Source of the DNA: Cliona cf. orientalis
Lineage: Eukaryota; Porifera; Demospongiae; Clionaida; Clionaidae
Assembly (NCBI GenBank): GCA_963930775.1
Contig: OZ005701.1
Span: 4,347,669-4,411,668 of the forward strand
DNA: 64,000 nt
Direction: 5' to 3'
The notes beneath the pieces are model-generated. The model saw only the letters and a list, made by a program, of their open reading frames with translations. It made no database searches and had not been told where the DNA came from. Every line of letters begins with the position of its first letter. Position 1 is the first letter of the stretch. Shown piece by piece: positions 39,301 through 54,300 of this stretch. The position numbers and the translations under genes were made by a program.

Positions 39301-42300
39301 TAAAATTTTAAAACACATGCAATTTGCAAAATACTGTATACGTGTGGAAATCTTCGCTGAATTAAAAAATGTTTGCCAAGCCCAACTACCTTTGTACATG
39401 TATTGCAGAAAAATTTGATGGAAAAAATTTTCCGCCAATGCAGTAAGGTCGCCATACATGTATCTTCTATGCTATCTTTAACATATGGGACAAAAATAAC
39501 ATTTTGGCCAATGAGAGGATCGAGGTGGCGAAATTGGCAAAATTTTCTCTTGGTGAAGTACTTCTCCCCAGGGTAATGCACACTAATTAATTTTATCAGT
39601 GCTAAAATTAAATTTTATTGAATACCGTAATTTCTTCAGCAACAACTGGATCGAACGTAGATGGTTGAGAGCCAGACATAGAAAACACAATCTTCATTAT
39701 CTTTCCTGTATCTGTAAGATACAATACGTCACGTGCATAACAAATAGTCAACGTATCAGAAGACCCATCCATTCTCTTGCCGATACAGGAAATTTGTGTT
39801 TATTTCGTTGCCATGATTACATTACGACAAGCACAGGCACGCATGAACGGGCATCTACTATAATATTATCTTGTTTGCGACCACATCATAGTCAGCGTAT
39901 AATATACTCTACTACTGTGCATTTGCATTGGTCACCCTACTATTATGTGTGCATAGGGTGTAACTGCCGAAGGTCAGCGAACCAAGGAATCAGAGGTCAT
40001 TGAGGTGATCATGAGCAACATACATGTATTTTGTCCAGAAACTTACCAGATTCTAATCTTCACAAAAGTGGTGGAGACTATTATAGGCACTTAAATTAAT
40101 ATACTTGTGTGTGCACTAAACTTGTGAAGTTGGCTCAAAGACTTAGTTGTGGAAGACAGTGTCAGTATTCTAACTTCTTGCAATGAAAACGTAACCATGC
40201 AATTAAGACTACAACAGTTCAGCTTAGATGTAACTAGTTCTTGGTTCCAAAGCCTTTGCACTGGCTTTGTTGACACACAGTGCCAGCTCTAGTTGACCAG
40301 CTGTACATACTATGTCGTAACTTCTGCAGGGGCAAGAGAGTTGGCCATGGGGTCTTTGTGCAGGCTGTATGCACCTTCTCACCCTATTATTACTACGATC
40401 TGCTGAAATTATTCAATTACTTTACGTAATAACTTGGTAAAGTATGTTGGATAGTGGGATAAAACAAAATTTCTTGAGATACCTACATGTATTCTGACAG
40501 ATACAGATAATTCTTACACACACATTTTATATTTAACGTTATCAATTTTTGTGAATTTCTAGAAGAAATATGGTGCAATTTACCTGTTCCTAAGAAGAGT
40601 ATATCCTGGTTTTGACATTGGCGGGGATCAGTACTTGTCACCACACAAACCTGGTCCACGGCCATTTTAGTCACTCTGCAATGGAAGAAAAAAAACATTA
40701 TGTATATTCATAGAGAATCAGACCATTCATTGTATGACCTGACTGAAGTCAAAGATAAGACTAAGTGAGAACTGAAGTCAAAATTATGACTAAATGGGTA
40801 CCCAAGGGCCATGCACTGCAAAATTAAACTTTCTAAGAGTAAAAGCTTACATCAAACCATCAAAGACAACCAATGGGTCTTCACCAATCTGGCTAACATC
40901 CTGAACACTCAGAACATTATTAAAATCAAATGTCCGACCACCATCACGGCACTGTATAAGAAAAGCTGAAACAATAATACTATATCATTGTGGTGAGCTA
41001 TATGAACCTCAACAAAGGTATTCTCTCTCTCAGCCGTTGTACCATCAGGCATCACCACAGTGAGATCTTCACGAAATATGTCAAAGATACCTCGATTAAA
41101 GCCTGTACCACCTGTCGTTAAACTGTTGTCAGCCCTATAGGCACATATGGCTGTACCAGGTGGACCGATCCTATAGCAATGAATACAGTGTGAGTGTGTT
41201 ACCATATATGTAACTCTTGTCTACTGCCTACGTTGGTCCAGAAAATGCTCCATACATCATCTCAACCCATGAATTTCCTTCACCATAGCGACCTTTTCCA
41301 TTGAAAATCAAACTCTCTGCATGCAGTCACAATCATAATTAAGACTGAATGTAAAACTGACCAAGATCATAATATTGTTGACCAGCTTACGTATTTCATT
41401 GTAATGATAATCAACAGCTCCATTGAACTGCCTTCCTGGAGGTACTTCTCTTTCACAAAAAATCCGTGCTTTCATGTATGTTGAAAAGTGTCCCGATCCA
41501 TTAATACCTGGATCATTCTGTGGCACAAGAATATTAATAAGGATAATCTAGTGGTTGCATATTAGTTACAAATGGCAACCTGCCGAAATTAATTCTACGT
41601 GTACACCCTATTGATATATCACATGGCTGAAACTTCATGCTAGGAGAATATTTTGCTATGTACGTGCACTTGCAACTATTTCTCGTGTACATGTACATTG
41701 TAAATGGCAACAATGTGTGACACATACAAATATTGGTAAACTTTCTCCTACAAAACTTTCAGCTGTGCTGGATGATGGTTTTAATTGCATGCAATAGTAT
41801 GACTACATATATGTTGTACGCAAGTCAGGCCAAATAATACTGAATTATAGCAATGGTCGATCCCCTACAGCATTATAATATTAGTATACTCTCGCACTAT
41901 AAAGCTTAATTATGTTATTAATATACTGCAAACATAGAAAATCTTGTAGTTTGCAAATATTAGACTAAAACTGCTTGTTGTAAGGTATATGTCATGTATA
42001 ATTAATTAACCCAATACCCTGCAAATCCTTGCCACTCGACTGTAGATAATCTGTATAAGAGAGGGATTCTAAACTAGGATGATTACAGAAATATCAATTG
42101 CCGTTACCTCAAGGCCATTTATTCCAACCAATACTTCCCGAAGAAATACAAAATAAAACTGGTAGTCTTGATTCGATGAATAGTCAGCTCTGTAGTAGTC
42201 CACTAGCGTAACTGGCACTATAAGATAAATGAAGATAATGACATGCATGGTAGCTAGTATATATTCTATTAACCAGCACATGATTTTCTTTCTTTTATAA

Positions 42301-45300
42301 AGGTAAAGAGCAAAATGCCCCGCATTCCTCGTGTTTTAATAAAAGAATTACCTCAAGGACAGTTTTATTTGTGGGTACTAAATTTAGCAATTTGCCTATA
42401 TTCCGCTAAAAATTGTACCCGCGAATATTAATATTTTTAAACAAATAGAATGTTAATTTTGAAAAAAAGTGCTAAAGTGAATACCCGCTAAATGCGCTAT
42501 TTGTGAAATCCGCTAAAATATGTACCCAAGGTATTTGGTATCTCTAATAATATTATTTGACTTAATACTCTCCTCTTTTACTGAATGATGAAAATTAGTT
42601 CCTACAATAATTAAAGCATGCATGGTTATCACAAGTACAGCACATTTATAGATAGAATGTTGAATGCCCGCCCCTCAAAGCTGAAACAAAACAATTTGCA
42701 CCAGATTTGCTCACAATCATGCTTGCACATACATGTACATATAATCACCATCAGATTCACATAATATTATAGATCACACAATCACATCTAGTTTGAGCAC
42801 TCACAGTTCAACCAGTATAGGTCATCCTTTGCACCATACAGACTACGTACGGTGAGACTGCCAACAGTAGGCGAGTAAGTCACTGAATGAAAGGTGATGT
42901 TGAGATCTCGTCCTAATTGACGATTGCCACGGTAATAACCAGATGAAAAGAAATTGTCTAGAGAAAAGTATTCACTATATTATATATAATATACACAATG
43001 TATATAGCACATTAAATTTTATGTACATGTAGCATACATGTATGTCTTTAGTAATTATTTATCTAATCTGCATGTAATATGTAGCTGCCTTCTTCTAATT
43101 TGAAAAAAATTACATGATCAGAAAATGGAATTTGGTAACATACCAGTTGAATCATTAAGGAATTCACCAAACCAGTTGAATTCAGGGTACGATGATATCA
43201 AACTGTCTGAGGCAGAAACAGTAGAAGATACAGGTACTGTAGGACTAATAATATTCCCGCTAACCTGCAAATAATATTAGCAAATAGTGTACATGTACTT
43301 TGGCATGACATCGTATTATAAAACATGTCAGTTATAGATACCGCATACTTTCCAATATAGGCGCCGCTAAAAAATAATTATAGATCGCAAAGGCGCCTTC
43401 ACTTTTGCCCTGAGGATGACTAGAGCATCTAGTCGAAACATCGGCAAGTTTTATCGAGCAGTTAAGTTGTCCGCAAAGAATCTTCGTTTTATTCATAGAA
43501 CTGAAAAATTCGCCTTTTACACCGCTGGCTTATTTAAATTTATCATTGGATTACTCAAATCTATCGAAACTCTTTGGTGGTTGATCAGTTCCCACCCTTG
43601 CTACTCTCCTCTTTCTATCGTACACCAAACTGCTGTATACAAACCATCATCACATCACTAGAAATATAGTGCGAGGAGGTCAAAGGTGCCTAAATTATAA
43701 GGATTGAGGCACCTAAAAGTTGCAATTACATGTACATGTACATGTAGAATGTTTTGTCAGAGCGAAAACACTAACACTAACTGATCAGTACTATTTAGTG
43801 GCAGTGAATATGTCAGCTAGTGGCTAAAACAATAAAGTGATGGTTCTAGTTTCACTTCTTTTTGGCAGTTTCACTCTGATCATCGAATCATCAGAACGGT
43901 TGTCTCTAAGTTCTCATATAAATGTAAGAGACAGATTAGTTTGACAAGGTATCGTGATATTGCATGTGGTAATATGTTCCAATTAAAATAGGTGCTACCC
44001 AAAAATAATTGATGTCTGGAAAGGTGCCTTAAATTTAGAACCGAAAAAATCGTGCAGGTCTCAAAGGGCAGATGGCGCCTATATTAGAACATATATTATG
44101 GTACATTATGTACATGTACTTCTTTCTATCATGGTTGTAATATTCTGACTAATCAGATTTCTCAAATGGAGGTTGATAAATCATTTAATTATCAAACCTA
44201 CAAGATATTTATTTATCAAACTACATGTACAAGTTATTGCTGAGTGGGCACGTACTTGAAAGGCAATTAAGTGGGTGGAGTAATTGGATGCAAGGTCAGC
44301 ATTTTTCTAATTAAGTGCTGCATGCATGGCTGCTTCAATGCTGCAAGAAGAACCGTCATCTTTAGTGATCGAGATATCGCTGTAGTAGATGACGAAGGCC
44401 GTACGTGCTCACTGTATTGCAGGTCAGATTCTGGGAGCCTCGAAGGAAGGAAACTGCTTCAATCGTTGATGACTATCGCGGTCGCTCGATCACAGCTGCA
44501 TTCGAGCAGCTCTAGTGCTCTCCATTGATACAGAACTGAATGGCAAAACAAACGATAGCGTATAGGTACTCTAGCTAGCTACAGTATTAAATACTACTAA
44601 GCATATAGTTTGCCATGATATACACCTCGGTTGCGGTAGCTACGGTGATTTGTGGGCCCTTGGTATGATAGATGCCACCTCGGTGTATAACCTACATGTA
44701 TACACATACATGTACATCATTCATATTGGATGAAATTACTTTTCTGTCATGAGGTATATAGGTATGAGTAACCTTCGGAACAATTTCGAGGGATGAAAGT
44801 CAGCATATGATGAAATTGTATGATAATTGTTATCCAGCAACTTATCCTTCTTTTTCTACATGTAGCTACCTCCCCTTTACCAATCATGTTAATGGCTATT
44901 CAGCTATTAAACTATATATATATTACACCATAACTTCGGTAATTCATCTTATCAAAACTCATAATAGGGTGGCATGGAGGTGCCATCTCACCTCATGTAC
45001 ATGTACATGTAGCCCCAATATATCATGAGATTATTTTGCTGGCCGGCCCATAATCCATACCTGGATTTGCGTACTAGCCGGTACTAGATACTACATTGTA
45101 TATAATATATGGCCTGAAATTTTTGAAGGATCCAATTTTTGCGGAAGGTCCATCTTCAAAGATTTCGTGATCTATGGATGGCTGTTCCAGAGTTGCTCCA
45201 CTCATAACATCAGATACTGCATACGTGCCATGGTTTACATGTAAATCTTGTTAGAACCGGCCTGAAAAGCCGGCAAGTGATCGTCGATGGTACTTGTACT

Positions 45301-48300
45301 CAGCGGAGATCGAGAAATGGCACGAGAGTCACATATTATGATTGAGGCTAGAGCTAGGAGCTCAGTTACTGATCATGAGATACTATGTATGGAAAAAAAT
45401 ATAATTTCTGAATCAATTTTGAAAAGCACGCGCTTTTCTGGTAAAGGTCGTCAATCACTCCATATATACCGTATTCGCTCGATCAGACGCCGCTCTCGAT
45501 TAGTCGCCGCTCTCGAATAGTCGCCGCACCTCCGGAAGTGCTGAACGAAATAGTCGCCGCTCTCGAATAGTAGCCGCGCCACGCCTACTATTCGAGAACA
45601 CCAGCACATAGACGTGTCTCGCGACTCATTTTCGATGGCAGGTACACGAGAACCAGTCTAGAGCAAGTTTTTATCTTCTTCTACATCAGCAAAAGGGCCA
45701 GAATCTCCTAGATCAGTTCTGTCAATCGACAGTTTCTCTAAGGATTGCCTCTCTGGCAGCTACTGGTATTAATAAACGCCGCTCTCGAATAGTCGCCGCT
45801 CTCGAATAAACGCCGCATAAACTCGGGCGATGAAATAAATAGTAGCCGCGGCGTCTGATCGAGCGAATACGGTACATGCACACGTTATGAGAATTCGTAA
45901 AATGCTAATTTCATTGGATCATACATTGTATTCGATTAACTACGGTAGCTGCTCTGAAATTACGTGCATGGTTAATTCAGCTTCTACTCTTGATCTATAT
46001 GCCTTTATGCGCAAGGAAGTTGATACTCCTAAATAGGATATTGCTTAAGCAGGTGCCTGTCTGTCCATGTATGTCCACGTGTCTGCTGCCACGCTAGCTA
46101 GCTGCTACATGTACATGTACATGTACATAACACTTTGAAAACAGATGGATCCTAAAGATTACTTTAATTATATACACGGTATAAAAACCACATAAAAGAT
46201 CGGATCATATTTATTATCATGTTGGATCAAGTCTAGCCATTTTGAATGGTACAGGTACTAGGACTATGTCTTAATTTTATTGTGAGTAGTGAAATTACAT
46301 GTACATGTACATGTATATGTACTGTGCAAACTACTTTGAAATATGCATGCATATATGTAACAGTAGCGAGAGATGTACTCACATTCAGTGTTCTGCACTG
46401 AGGAGAAATGCCTCCTTGTGTTCCACATACAAGTATGATTGACTCCTGAGATGGAATTTTCTTGTAGACACGGATGTGATTTCTGCAAGCACTCTCCTAT
46501 AGCAAATTGAGAATAAAATATCACTAATGATTTAAAATACATGCATGTACTAAGTATGTTTGACGGCGATGCGCATGCTCTCACTCTGCTCAAACATCAA
46601 ATCTATCAGATTATTGACAGGCCTATCATAACAGAGAACAGACCTCACCTCTCACGGCCTGTTCAGTGAAGCCTAGGGACTTGATATTTCTAAAGAATTA
46701 ATATATTATCGTACTTTCATTTGATTTTAAACAAATCTTGAACTTCATGATCAGAGCTCTGACAAAGTCCCTTCACTGCCATTTGACAACTGCCTTGGTG
46801 TCAATTATTTTTCAAAAACTTGCTAAACATGAGTCGAGGTCGATCCTTCTCATAGCTTCTTTATTATATATTCTTCTGTCAAATGTTGCTCACTTCTGAT
46901 AGCTAAATTGGTCAAAACAGGCATCTTTAGCCCGAATTGATTTTCAGGCATATTTCTGAGGTCAATTGAGGCTCATGTTTATGGACAAATAAGCAGACAA
47001 AAACTAATATGAATTCCCAGCTTTACATGTACTGGGAGAATAATGCATGCGCACAGTGTGTACCGGCTAGGCCCTTTCTCCTCCTCCTTAAAGGGCCTAG
47101 GTACGAGGCTAAGCGACTGCTACTGGTACATGTAACTCCACCAGTTGCCGTGTCTGCAAATCAGCAGAAAAGATCGAAACTAGGAGCTTTTTGCGCGCTT
47201 GGAGGTATTTGCCTATTGTCTGTACTCGTTGAGCAAAGAGTGAAGGCGAAAGGCCCATGAGAGGCACTAAAGCTCTGATCAGGAAGAACTTGATTATCTG
47301 GAGCTAGCCCAGTAAGTCGCCTACAGGGTATGCTCGAAGCTACTATAACTATTGCGAGTTCTTACATGCAAGCCTTATTTCGGGATTTAAGGCTATCACT
47401 TGCTATCGTTGAAGGGCAGATAATAGTCAAGTAACACTATAGAGAAGCTTCTGGGCTCAAATGCAAAATTAATGTTATTAAAAAAGCAAAAATAAAATTC
47501 AAATCCGTTTTCTCAATAATTTATATCCGAAATAATGTTAGCTTTCTATCCGGGACTGCCATAATACATGTACATGTAGTATAAATATTATAATAATATT
47601 ATTGTATTAAACCTATATAAATGGAAGGATGAAGTAGGGATGTCAGGGTCAAAAAGTACATAAACAAGATTTGTAGGGATAATCACATCCACTATACATC
47701 CCTATGCTTGCTTTTCTCGTGCACTAACTTGTTCGTTAAGCACTCTTGACTTGCATGTGGAAGATATTACTGTTTTTTCACCCCTCAAAAAGCAAGTGTA
47801 TGGATGTACATGTATAGTGGATGTGATTATCCCTACAAATCTTGAAGTGACATCGTTCTCAGTTGCTCTGCATGAATAAACGAAGATTCTTTTCGGACAA
47901 CTTAACTGTTCGGTAAAACTTGCCGACGTTTCGACTAGATGCTCTAGTCATCCTCAGGGCAAAAGTGAAGCGAGGTGCGAACAACAGGCTTAATCGAGAC
48001 GAGGTGCGAACAACAGGCTTAATCGAGACGTAGCCCCCGATTAAGCCTGTCGTTTATTCCTACAAATCTTGTTTGCTGGGGTCTTCTTACACATCGAGAA
48101 GACCCCAGCAAACAACAGGCTTAATCGAGACGGGGGCTACGAGCTACCAGGCTGTTGGATCGCAACGATGAAGAAACTAGGGGGCGGGGGCAACCGCGCT
48201 AGCGCTAATCGCGCCAGCGCTCCACCCTCTGCACCCAGCCGCATGGGCGCGCGAGCGCAGTAGCCACGCCTAAAAGAGCACCACCCTTTTCGCACCTCGC

Positions 48301-51300
48301 TTCACTTTTGCCCTGAGGATGACTAGAGCATCTAGTCGAAACGTCGGCAAGTTTTACCGAACAGTTAAGTTGTCCGAAAAGAATCTTCGTTTATTCCTAC
48401 AAATCTTGTTTATGTACGTTTTGATCCTGCCATCCCTACTTCATCCTTCAATTTTATATTGTTTTCATACTTGTTTCTGTTTTTTTTATTGTTCTCAGTA
48501 TAATTCATCTTACATGGTTTGCTATCAATATTCCAGTGTAGAAGATGGAAGATGAGGCTGACAAAAACGCAGCGTTAGGCGGCCAATATCTATGTAGCGA
48601 TGAGACCCTTCCGTTTAGGGAGAAAACCAATTAGTTCTAAACTTTATTGTTGGCAGCAGCTAATCTGTACGTTAGCATTCCTCAAGCTTTGCACAGGCTT
48701 CATATCCATGATCTATCCAGCAGAGCACTATAGCACTGCACATGCTAGTGAGTAGCTCACTTATGCCTAGGCACCTTACTGTTCCTCGAGCCTTGCGCTT
48801 TCATATCCTTGATCGATCCAGCAGAGCACTAGAACACTAGCACTGCATGCATGCATTAGGGCTAGGGTATCGCCGAGGGCCATGCAGGGCCCTGTCACAT
48901 GACTTCACCATGGCAACATATTCTGAGCATGCGCATTATATCACAAAATGGCGTATCAGATACACCCAGTTGTCAACGTACCGTACACACCCACTATTAT
49001 GTAACTGTCAAGATAATGCAAAATTAATAGCATATCACTGCACTGCGCGCTACTAAATGGAATGGATTATACTTAAACTAAGATGAGAGGTCAAGGTAAT
49101 CTTGAGCTAGCCCTGGAAACTAGAGAGAAAGAATGAAAGATTGACAAATGGCCATTTTTTGAACATCTGGTTCTGGCATGTACAATTGATTTGATGAATG
49201 ATCTTGGTCTTGTTAGATACGTAGATAATTTGCTGGAGATTCGACCTGATTTTCACACTTAGAAATTTCACAGATATTTGGGTATTTGTAATGTATTACA
49301 TATATCCAGGCCATCCCTACTTGTAGAGTCTACCGACTCTATGATAATAGTATGTACAATGTACATGTATTATTATACACTGTATTACGTGTTGTACATT
49401 GTATATTATGTACATGTACATGTACCTCAATTCCTGCCTGTGTGCAAAGCATGAAGTTGTTGGTAGTAGTATTCCAATGAAAGCCATGTTGACACTCTAA
49501 TTCTCGATTCAGAAGAAATAACTGATCACTAATTCATATTCATAAGAAATTATACAAATATTAAGAGAATGGCATATTAATAAGTGATATTATATAGTTG
49601 CTTACGCAGCACCGGTGAGAATCATTTGTGGGATGGCATCAAAATTTAGTTCATTTCCAAAGTAACTATCACCATTGCGTAGAGAACACATTGCAGCATT
49701 GGAGTTATAGTCAGGAAATACTCTTCCTCTGCCCGTTTCTGGAACACACATACATGTATATATATATTATTACATACATATTATACAAACCGTAAAAAAT
49801 ACGTAAGCATAATACGTACATGTACATTGTAATACAGTTATGTTTTAAGCTATGCTTATGCTTGCTACTACTGCATTACTACACTTGATGTACCCATGCA
49901 GATTTATAAACAGCCTCAGAGTAGATGGTGTAAGATGTTTTCAGTGCGTCCAAGCTGTTCTCCAGATAAATATTCCCATTCAGTACATGCATGTACTTTT
50001 CAGTATTCTACAAGTATATATGTTTGATGTCACAATCATGGGATAATGTGGCTAATATATGCACGAGTCACTCACACACAGAGAAAATTTAAACAGTATC
50101 ATCTATGTCAACCATTAGTACAGTACACATACAGCAGCACGAACTTTGAACCTATTACTTCGTAGACCACACCCCTCGATGCAGCTGCTCGACTTCACCA
50201 CTGCAATGGCGATGTTCTTGCTATGCTCAAATGTTGAATCTACCATCACACTATGACAAAGAATAGGCCTCATCTCTCGCTTCACTCAGGGCTCAGTGGT
50301 ACGTGGCCTGTGTGGCTGAGCAGGCCTCTTGAAACGTGTGGTACTTCGTGCCGTTTGTTCGTTGAGAACGCATCTCTATGGCCACCCTTGTTTGTGCACA
50401 CGGCACTGTAATTTTGCCCAACTGTGGGCCTTCTGAACGCATCTTTTGTGCTCTCCAGGTTAAGATACGGACTATTTAATAGTCCGTATCTTAACCTGGA
50501 GGAATATAAATATATAAGAAAATTGTCACTCTGAAAATATTATATTTGTTGTATATAGTACAAGAAAGAGCTCCAATGTACTGTATATGATGTACATGTA
50601 TGTATTTATGGTCAGAATTCAGTAAACATATTAACAAATCTGTATACTTGGAGGCACTGTGTTTTGAGTAGTATAGAAAACAGATAACTATCTACTAACT
50701 GTAGAGCACATACCCCGCGCGCACATTGTGCAATCTATAGATTTACTTTCGGTGCATGGCTATAATTTTGTAAACTTCAGAGAAATAGAAATGCTGCTTA
50801 GCCCACTGGGGGTTCCGGTGACACTTGAAAAAGCACTGTCTGCACCCAGACCTAACCCAAACTAGGAACATATGAATTTCTACCTATATTTGTTGTAACA
50901 ATAGTAGTATAGATGTCTTACATTATGATTGGTTACAGATTTCAGTCACTGTAGACATCACGAGCATTATTTAGAACATCAACAATCTTTACCAGTCATA
51001 TGCTTGGCCATTTAGTTGTGCGCATGAGCAGAAAGCATAATTGGTATGCATATGCATGATGGGCACTGTCGATAGGCGTGGCTACGGTGGCCAACAAAAA
51101 GGCACTATTTGTGACACTCGTGGACCGTATCCCTTGATTTGACGCACACTGAAGCCAGTATTTCGCTGAACTCGATTGATTCGTTGTGATTACGAGTCGC
51201 TTAGACGCCTATATCTCGAGATATGGCGATTTTTGTGCTAACGACAACGACAACACGACCGATTACTTTACCCCCTTGCGCATGCGCGCGGGGTAAATAT

Positions 51301-54300
51301 ACAGACATGTACAAACAATGGCACAGAAATGTAAGGCCTGGGCACTATAGTGTCATAGAGTGCTGTTGGTAAGACCACAGAAGCTGCCAAGAAGACACAT
51401 CAGATTCTGAAACCATGTGAACAATGTATTCATACTTATAATCAAGATTTATGAATGTGCATCACACATTGCACGTGCAAATTAAGGTGCGATCACCTTA
51501 CTAAGTCTACCGCGCTCTGTAGCCACTGTAGCGTACTAGTATTGCAACGCTCTGAGGCATAGCTGGTTCATTGACGACCCTTTCCAACACTGAGCTTGAG
51601 CATGCGCAGTCGCATCAGCATACTATTATGCTAAAAGAGTGGGCGTGGTCGGTAAACCACAGGCATGCTGAACAGAAAATACACGATTTGTAGCACTATA
51701 TACTAAGCCTTTTTGAGCAATTCGAAGCGTGTACAAACCAGTTTTGCACCGATATCTACTGATTGGTTGTGTTTACAGCACGCATAGATGCCTAGAACGC
51801 GAGATCTGGCGATTTTCGTGCCGACAACGACAACAGACAGAAAATTTTGGAAATTTCAACACTCGGAGAACGTTTCTGATGCATTCTGGCAGCAATTTTT
51901 GGACTGATTTAGTAGCTATTTCTACTCGAGCTCTCTTTTGCAAACACCCAGAACTATGTTGCTGTAATTTTGTAGTATGTGCATGTGATAAAATGGGGGG
52001 GGGGGGGGGGGGGGGGGCTGAAGCCCCCTGCCCCCCTATTTCTCCGCCCCTGTTTGCGCGGCCACACCTACTTTTGGGCGATTTTATACTGCCACACCCA
52101 CTAAACATTGAGATATATGGATTGAAATTCAATGTTTATGCTTGTGCCACATCTCCATTTGTGCAATCGACCTGGATTCCGGAATAATGCTGCAAAATCA
52201 GGCAAATCGGGACACAACAGGGACATAGGGCCAAATTCCGGGACTGTCCCGGCCAAACCAAGACACTTGGTAACTATGATGATTTGGTATAACTAAGGCT
52301 AAGAAGGATCATTCTCTATTTACAGGCAAACAAATAGATAATCCTGGCTTCACTTTATTATTGCATGCTGAAAGGATCAGGAAGCACGACATGAGACACG
52401 AGTCAGGACAATCCTGCTATCTGCACCACATGTAAAGTATTACTGGGGTAGGTGCCCATGGGCGCTTAAACATAACTCATGATTTTGGCCCGCATGGGCG
52501 CTTACACGGGATATAAACTCCATACGTTTGTATAGAAGCAGCTACATTGACCCCTTGACAGTGGCGGATCCAGGGGGGGGGGGGGGTAAGGGGGGTGCAA
52601 GTGTACCCCCCTTTGGGCTGCATCTAACACTAAGAAGTACTGATTATAAGCTAAATGGAACCCCCTTTCTGGCTATAGAACTAAGGAAACTGCTGCTATG
52701 GCTCACCTGAGAATGCTTTAGAAGAAAAATTCATTCGAAAACAGATCGATCGGACTGGTAGGGCTGGTAGTTCGTCTCAAAAACGATCGAAATGGGCGTG
52801 ACTTTGCCCCAAAGTGGGCGTGGCTTCTAAAATTTCGCGCGCAAGAGTGTACTAAAACCCCCCTTTTCAAAATCCTGGATCTGCCACTGCTTGAAATGTG
52901 GTGCATGGGCACTCACCCGGGAGTGGGCGCTTGCCCGGGACACTGCGGGCGACTACATCTGCATGGACTAGTGCTTGATAATTCTGCAGATAACGATTGC
53001 TCTGCATATATAAATAGCAAAATACCATGGAATGCTTTAAACCTATAATATGTAAAATGTACTTGCAAATATAATTGTAAGGTACATGTATATACAGGGG
53101 GTGTGGCTAAAAAGATTCATTCATCAGCGTATTCACTCCCAGGGAGCTGACAGGAGCTACCATGAATATCGACAAACTAACACACCTTAATTCTGATCAT
53201 GTTTCTAAGCAATGTGTTAACTTAGCTTGCATGAAACAATCAGGAATTATGAGGAAGGCTCAAGTGTTATTTACTTCATAATTATTGTCAAGGGAAACTT
53301 GAAAGGGGTGTTGGTCACTACAGTGCAGTAAATAATAGTGCAACACAATGGAATTTTGACATTGAACCAATGTATGACACAAACAATTCATAATCTTGGG
53401 TTGTTTACCATGAAAGCATCTCCCACTCCCAAATCAAACATGCAGTAGGTTCACATTATACCAGCAATATAACATTCTCAGTTTACATGGTATGCCTCAT
53501 CCCACTAATGGGTGCTTGTATTAACAGAAGGGGGTGGGGAGGGGGGGGGTCCTACTGCGACTAACCATATTATAGTAGCATAGATGTATACAGTGCACCT
53601 GAAAAATATGTCAAGCTTGTAGATGGCTTGGCATGCCTTGCTGATCAGCTTTATTGAGCATGGCTTGTATTACGTGTAACTATGTTTGTTGTCAAGATGT
53701 TTCCTCACAACTTTACATATCACACGTACCTACTAGATTGTATCATGACAGTGTAAACCAGTACACACATAGGTAGCCTTGTCCCCACATAGCAGTGCGC
53801 CCAAGCTGTTCTCCCGTCTTTCAGTATAAAATTTTCCCATTTTTCAGTATTTGCATGCATTTTCAGTATTTACAAAGAGCTCCATAATATATTATTGGTA
53901 TATATGATGTACGTACTAAATTCCCCCCAGTTTTCAGAAAACAAAATTACCAATAAAACTGTATACTTGGAGGCACTGACATAGGATAATATATGGTATG
54001 AGAAAACTGGATATCACTGTCTGAATTTATAAATATGAAAAGAAAGGATTATGCAAAATCTATTATACTAAAATTAATCATGTAGCAAGGTGTGAGTGTA
54101 GGCATATTATTATAATCTATGGTGCAGGACAAGAACGACCACACTATTGTTAATGGTCATGAACAGCAGTTTAATACACAGACCACAGATAAATGCCTAT
54201 AGCTATGCATACTTGCTATATATTCTCAAGCCGTGACCTACGTACGATTGTCAACATGCATGTACACATGTACCCAGAAATTGAGAATGCTTATAGTCCT

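Noticed and set aside
39300-39581. Minus-strand frames next to semaphorin exon 13
   Set aside because: Exon 13 joins exon 14 in phase; this segment looks like intronic repeat sequence with no Sema motif.
40091-40276. Minus-strand frame of 61 codons between exons 12 and 13
   Set aside because: It would interrupt the LFLGTG-DTGKIMKIV motif, which is restored exactly by joining exons 12 and 13.
41008-41013. Weak GTTCAT donor of exon 10 as a sign of a broken gene
   Set aside because: The reading frame and Sema motifs continue normally into exon 11; a non-consensus donor alone is not evidence of decay.
45110-45250. Minus-strand open segment (YAVSDVMSGATLEQ..., EIFEDGPSAKIGSF) between semaphorin exons 4 and 5
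   Set aside because: No acceptor gives the required phase 0, the donor is weak, and exons 4 and 5 already join in phase with all expected Sema blocks present.
51729-52187. Overlapping plus and minus frames of 152 and 119 codons
   Set aside because: Both cross a G23 tract and known repeats; poly-glycine and poly-proline stretches show they are artefacts.
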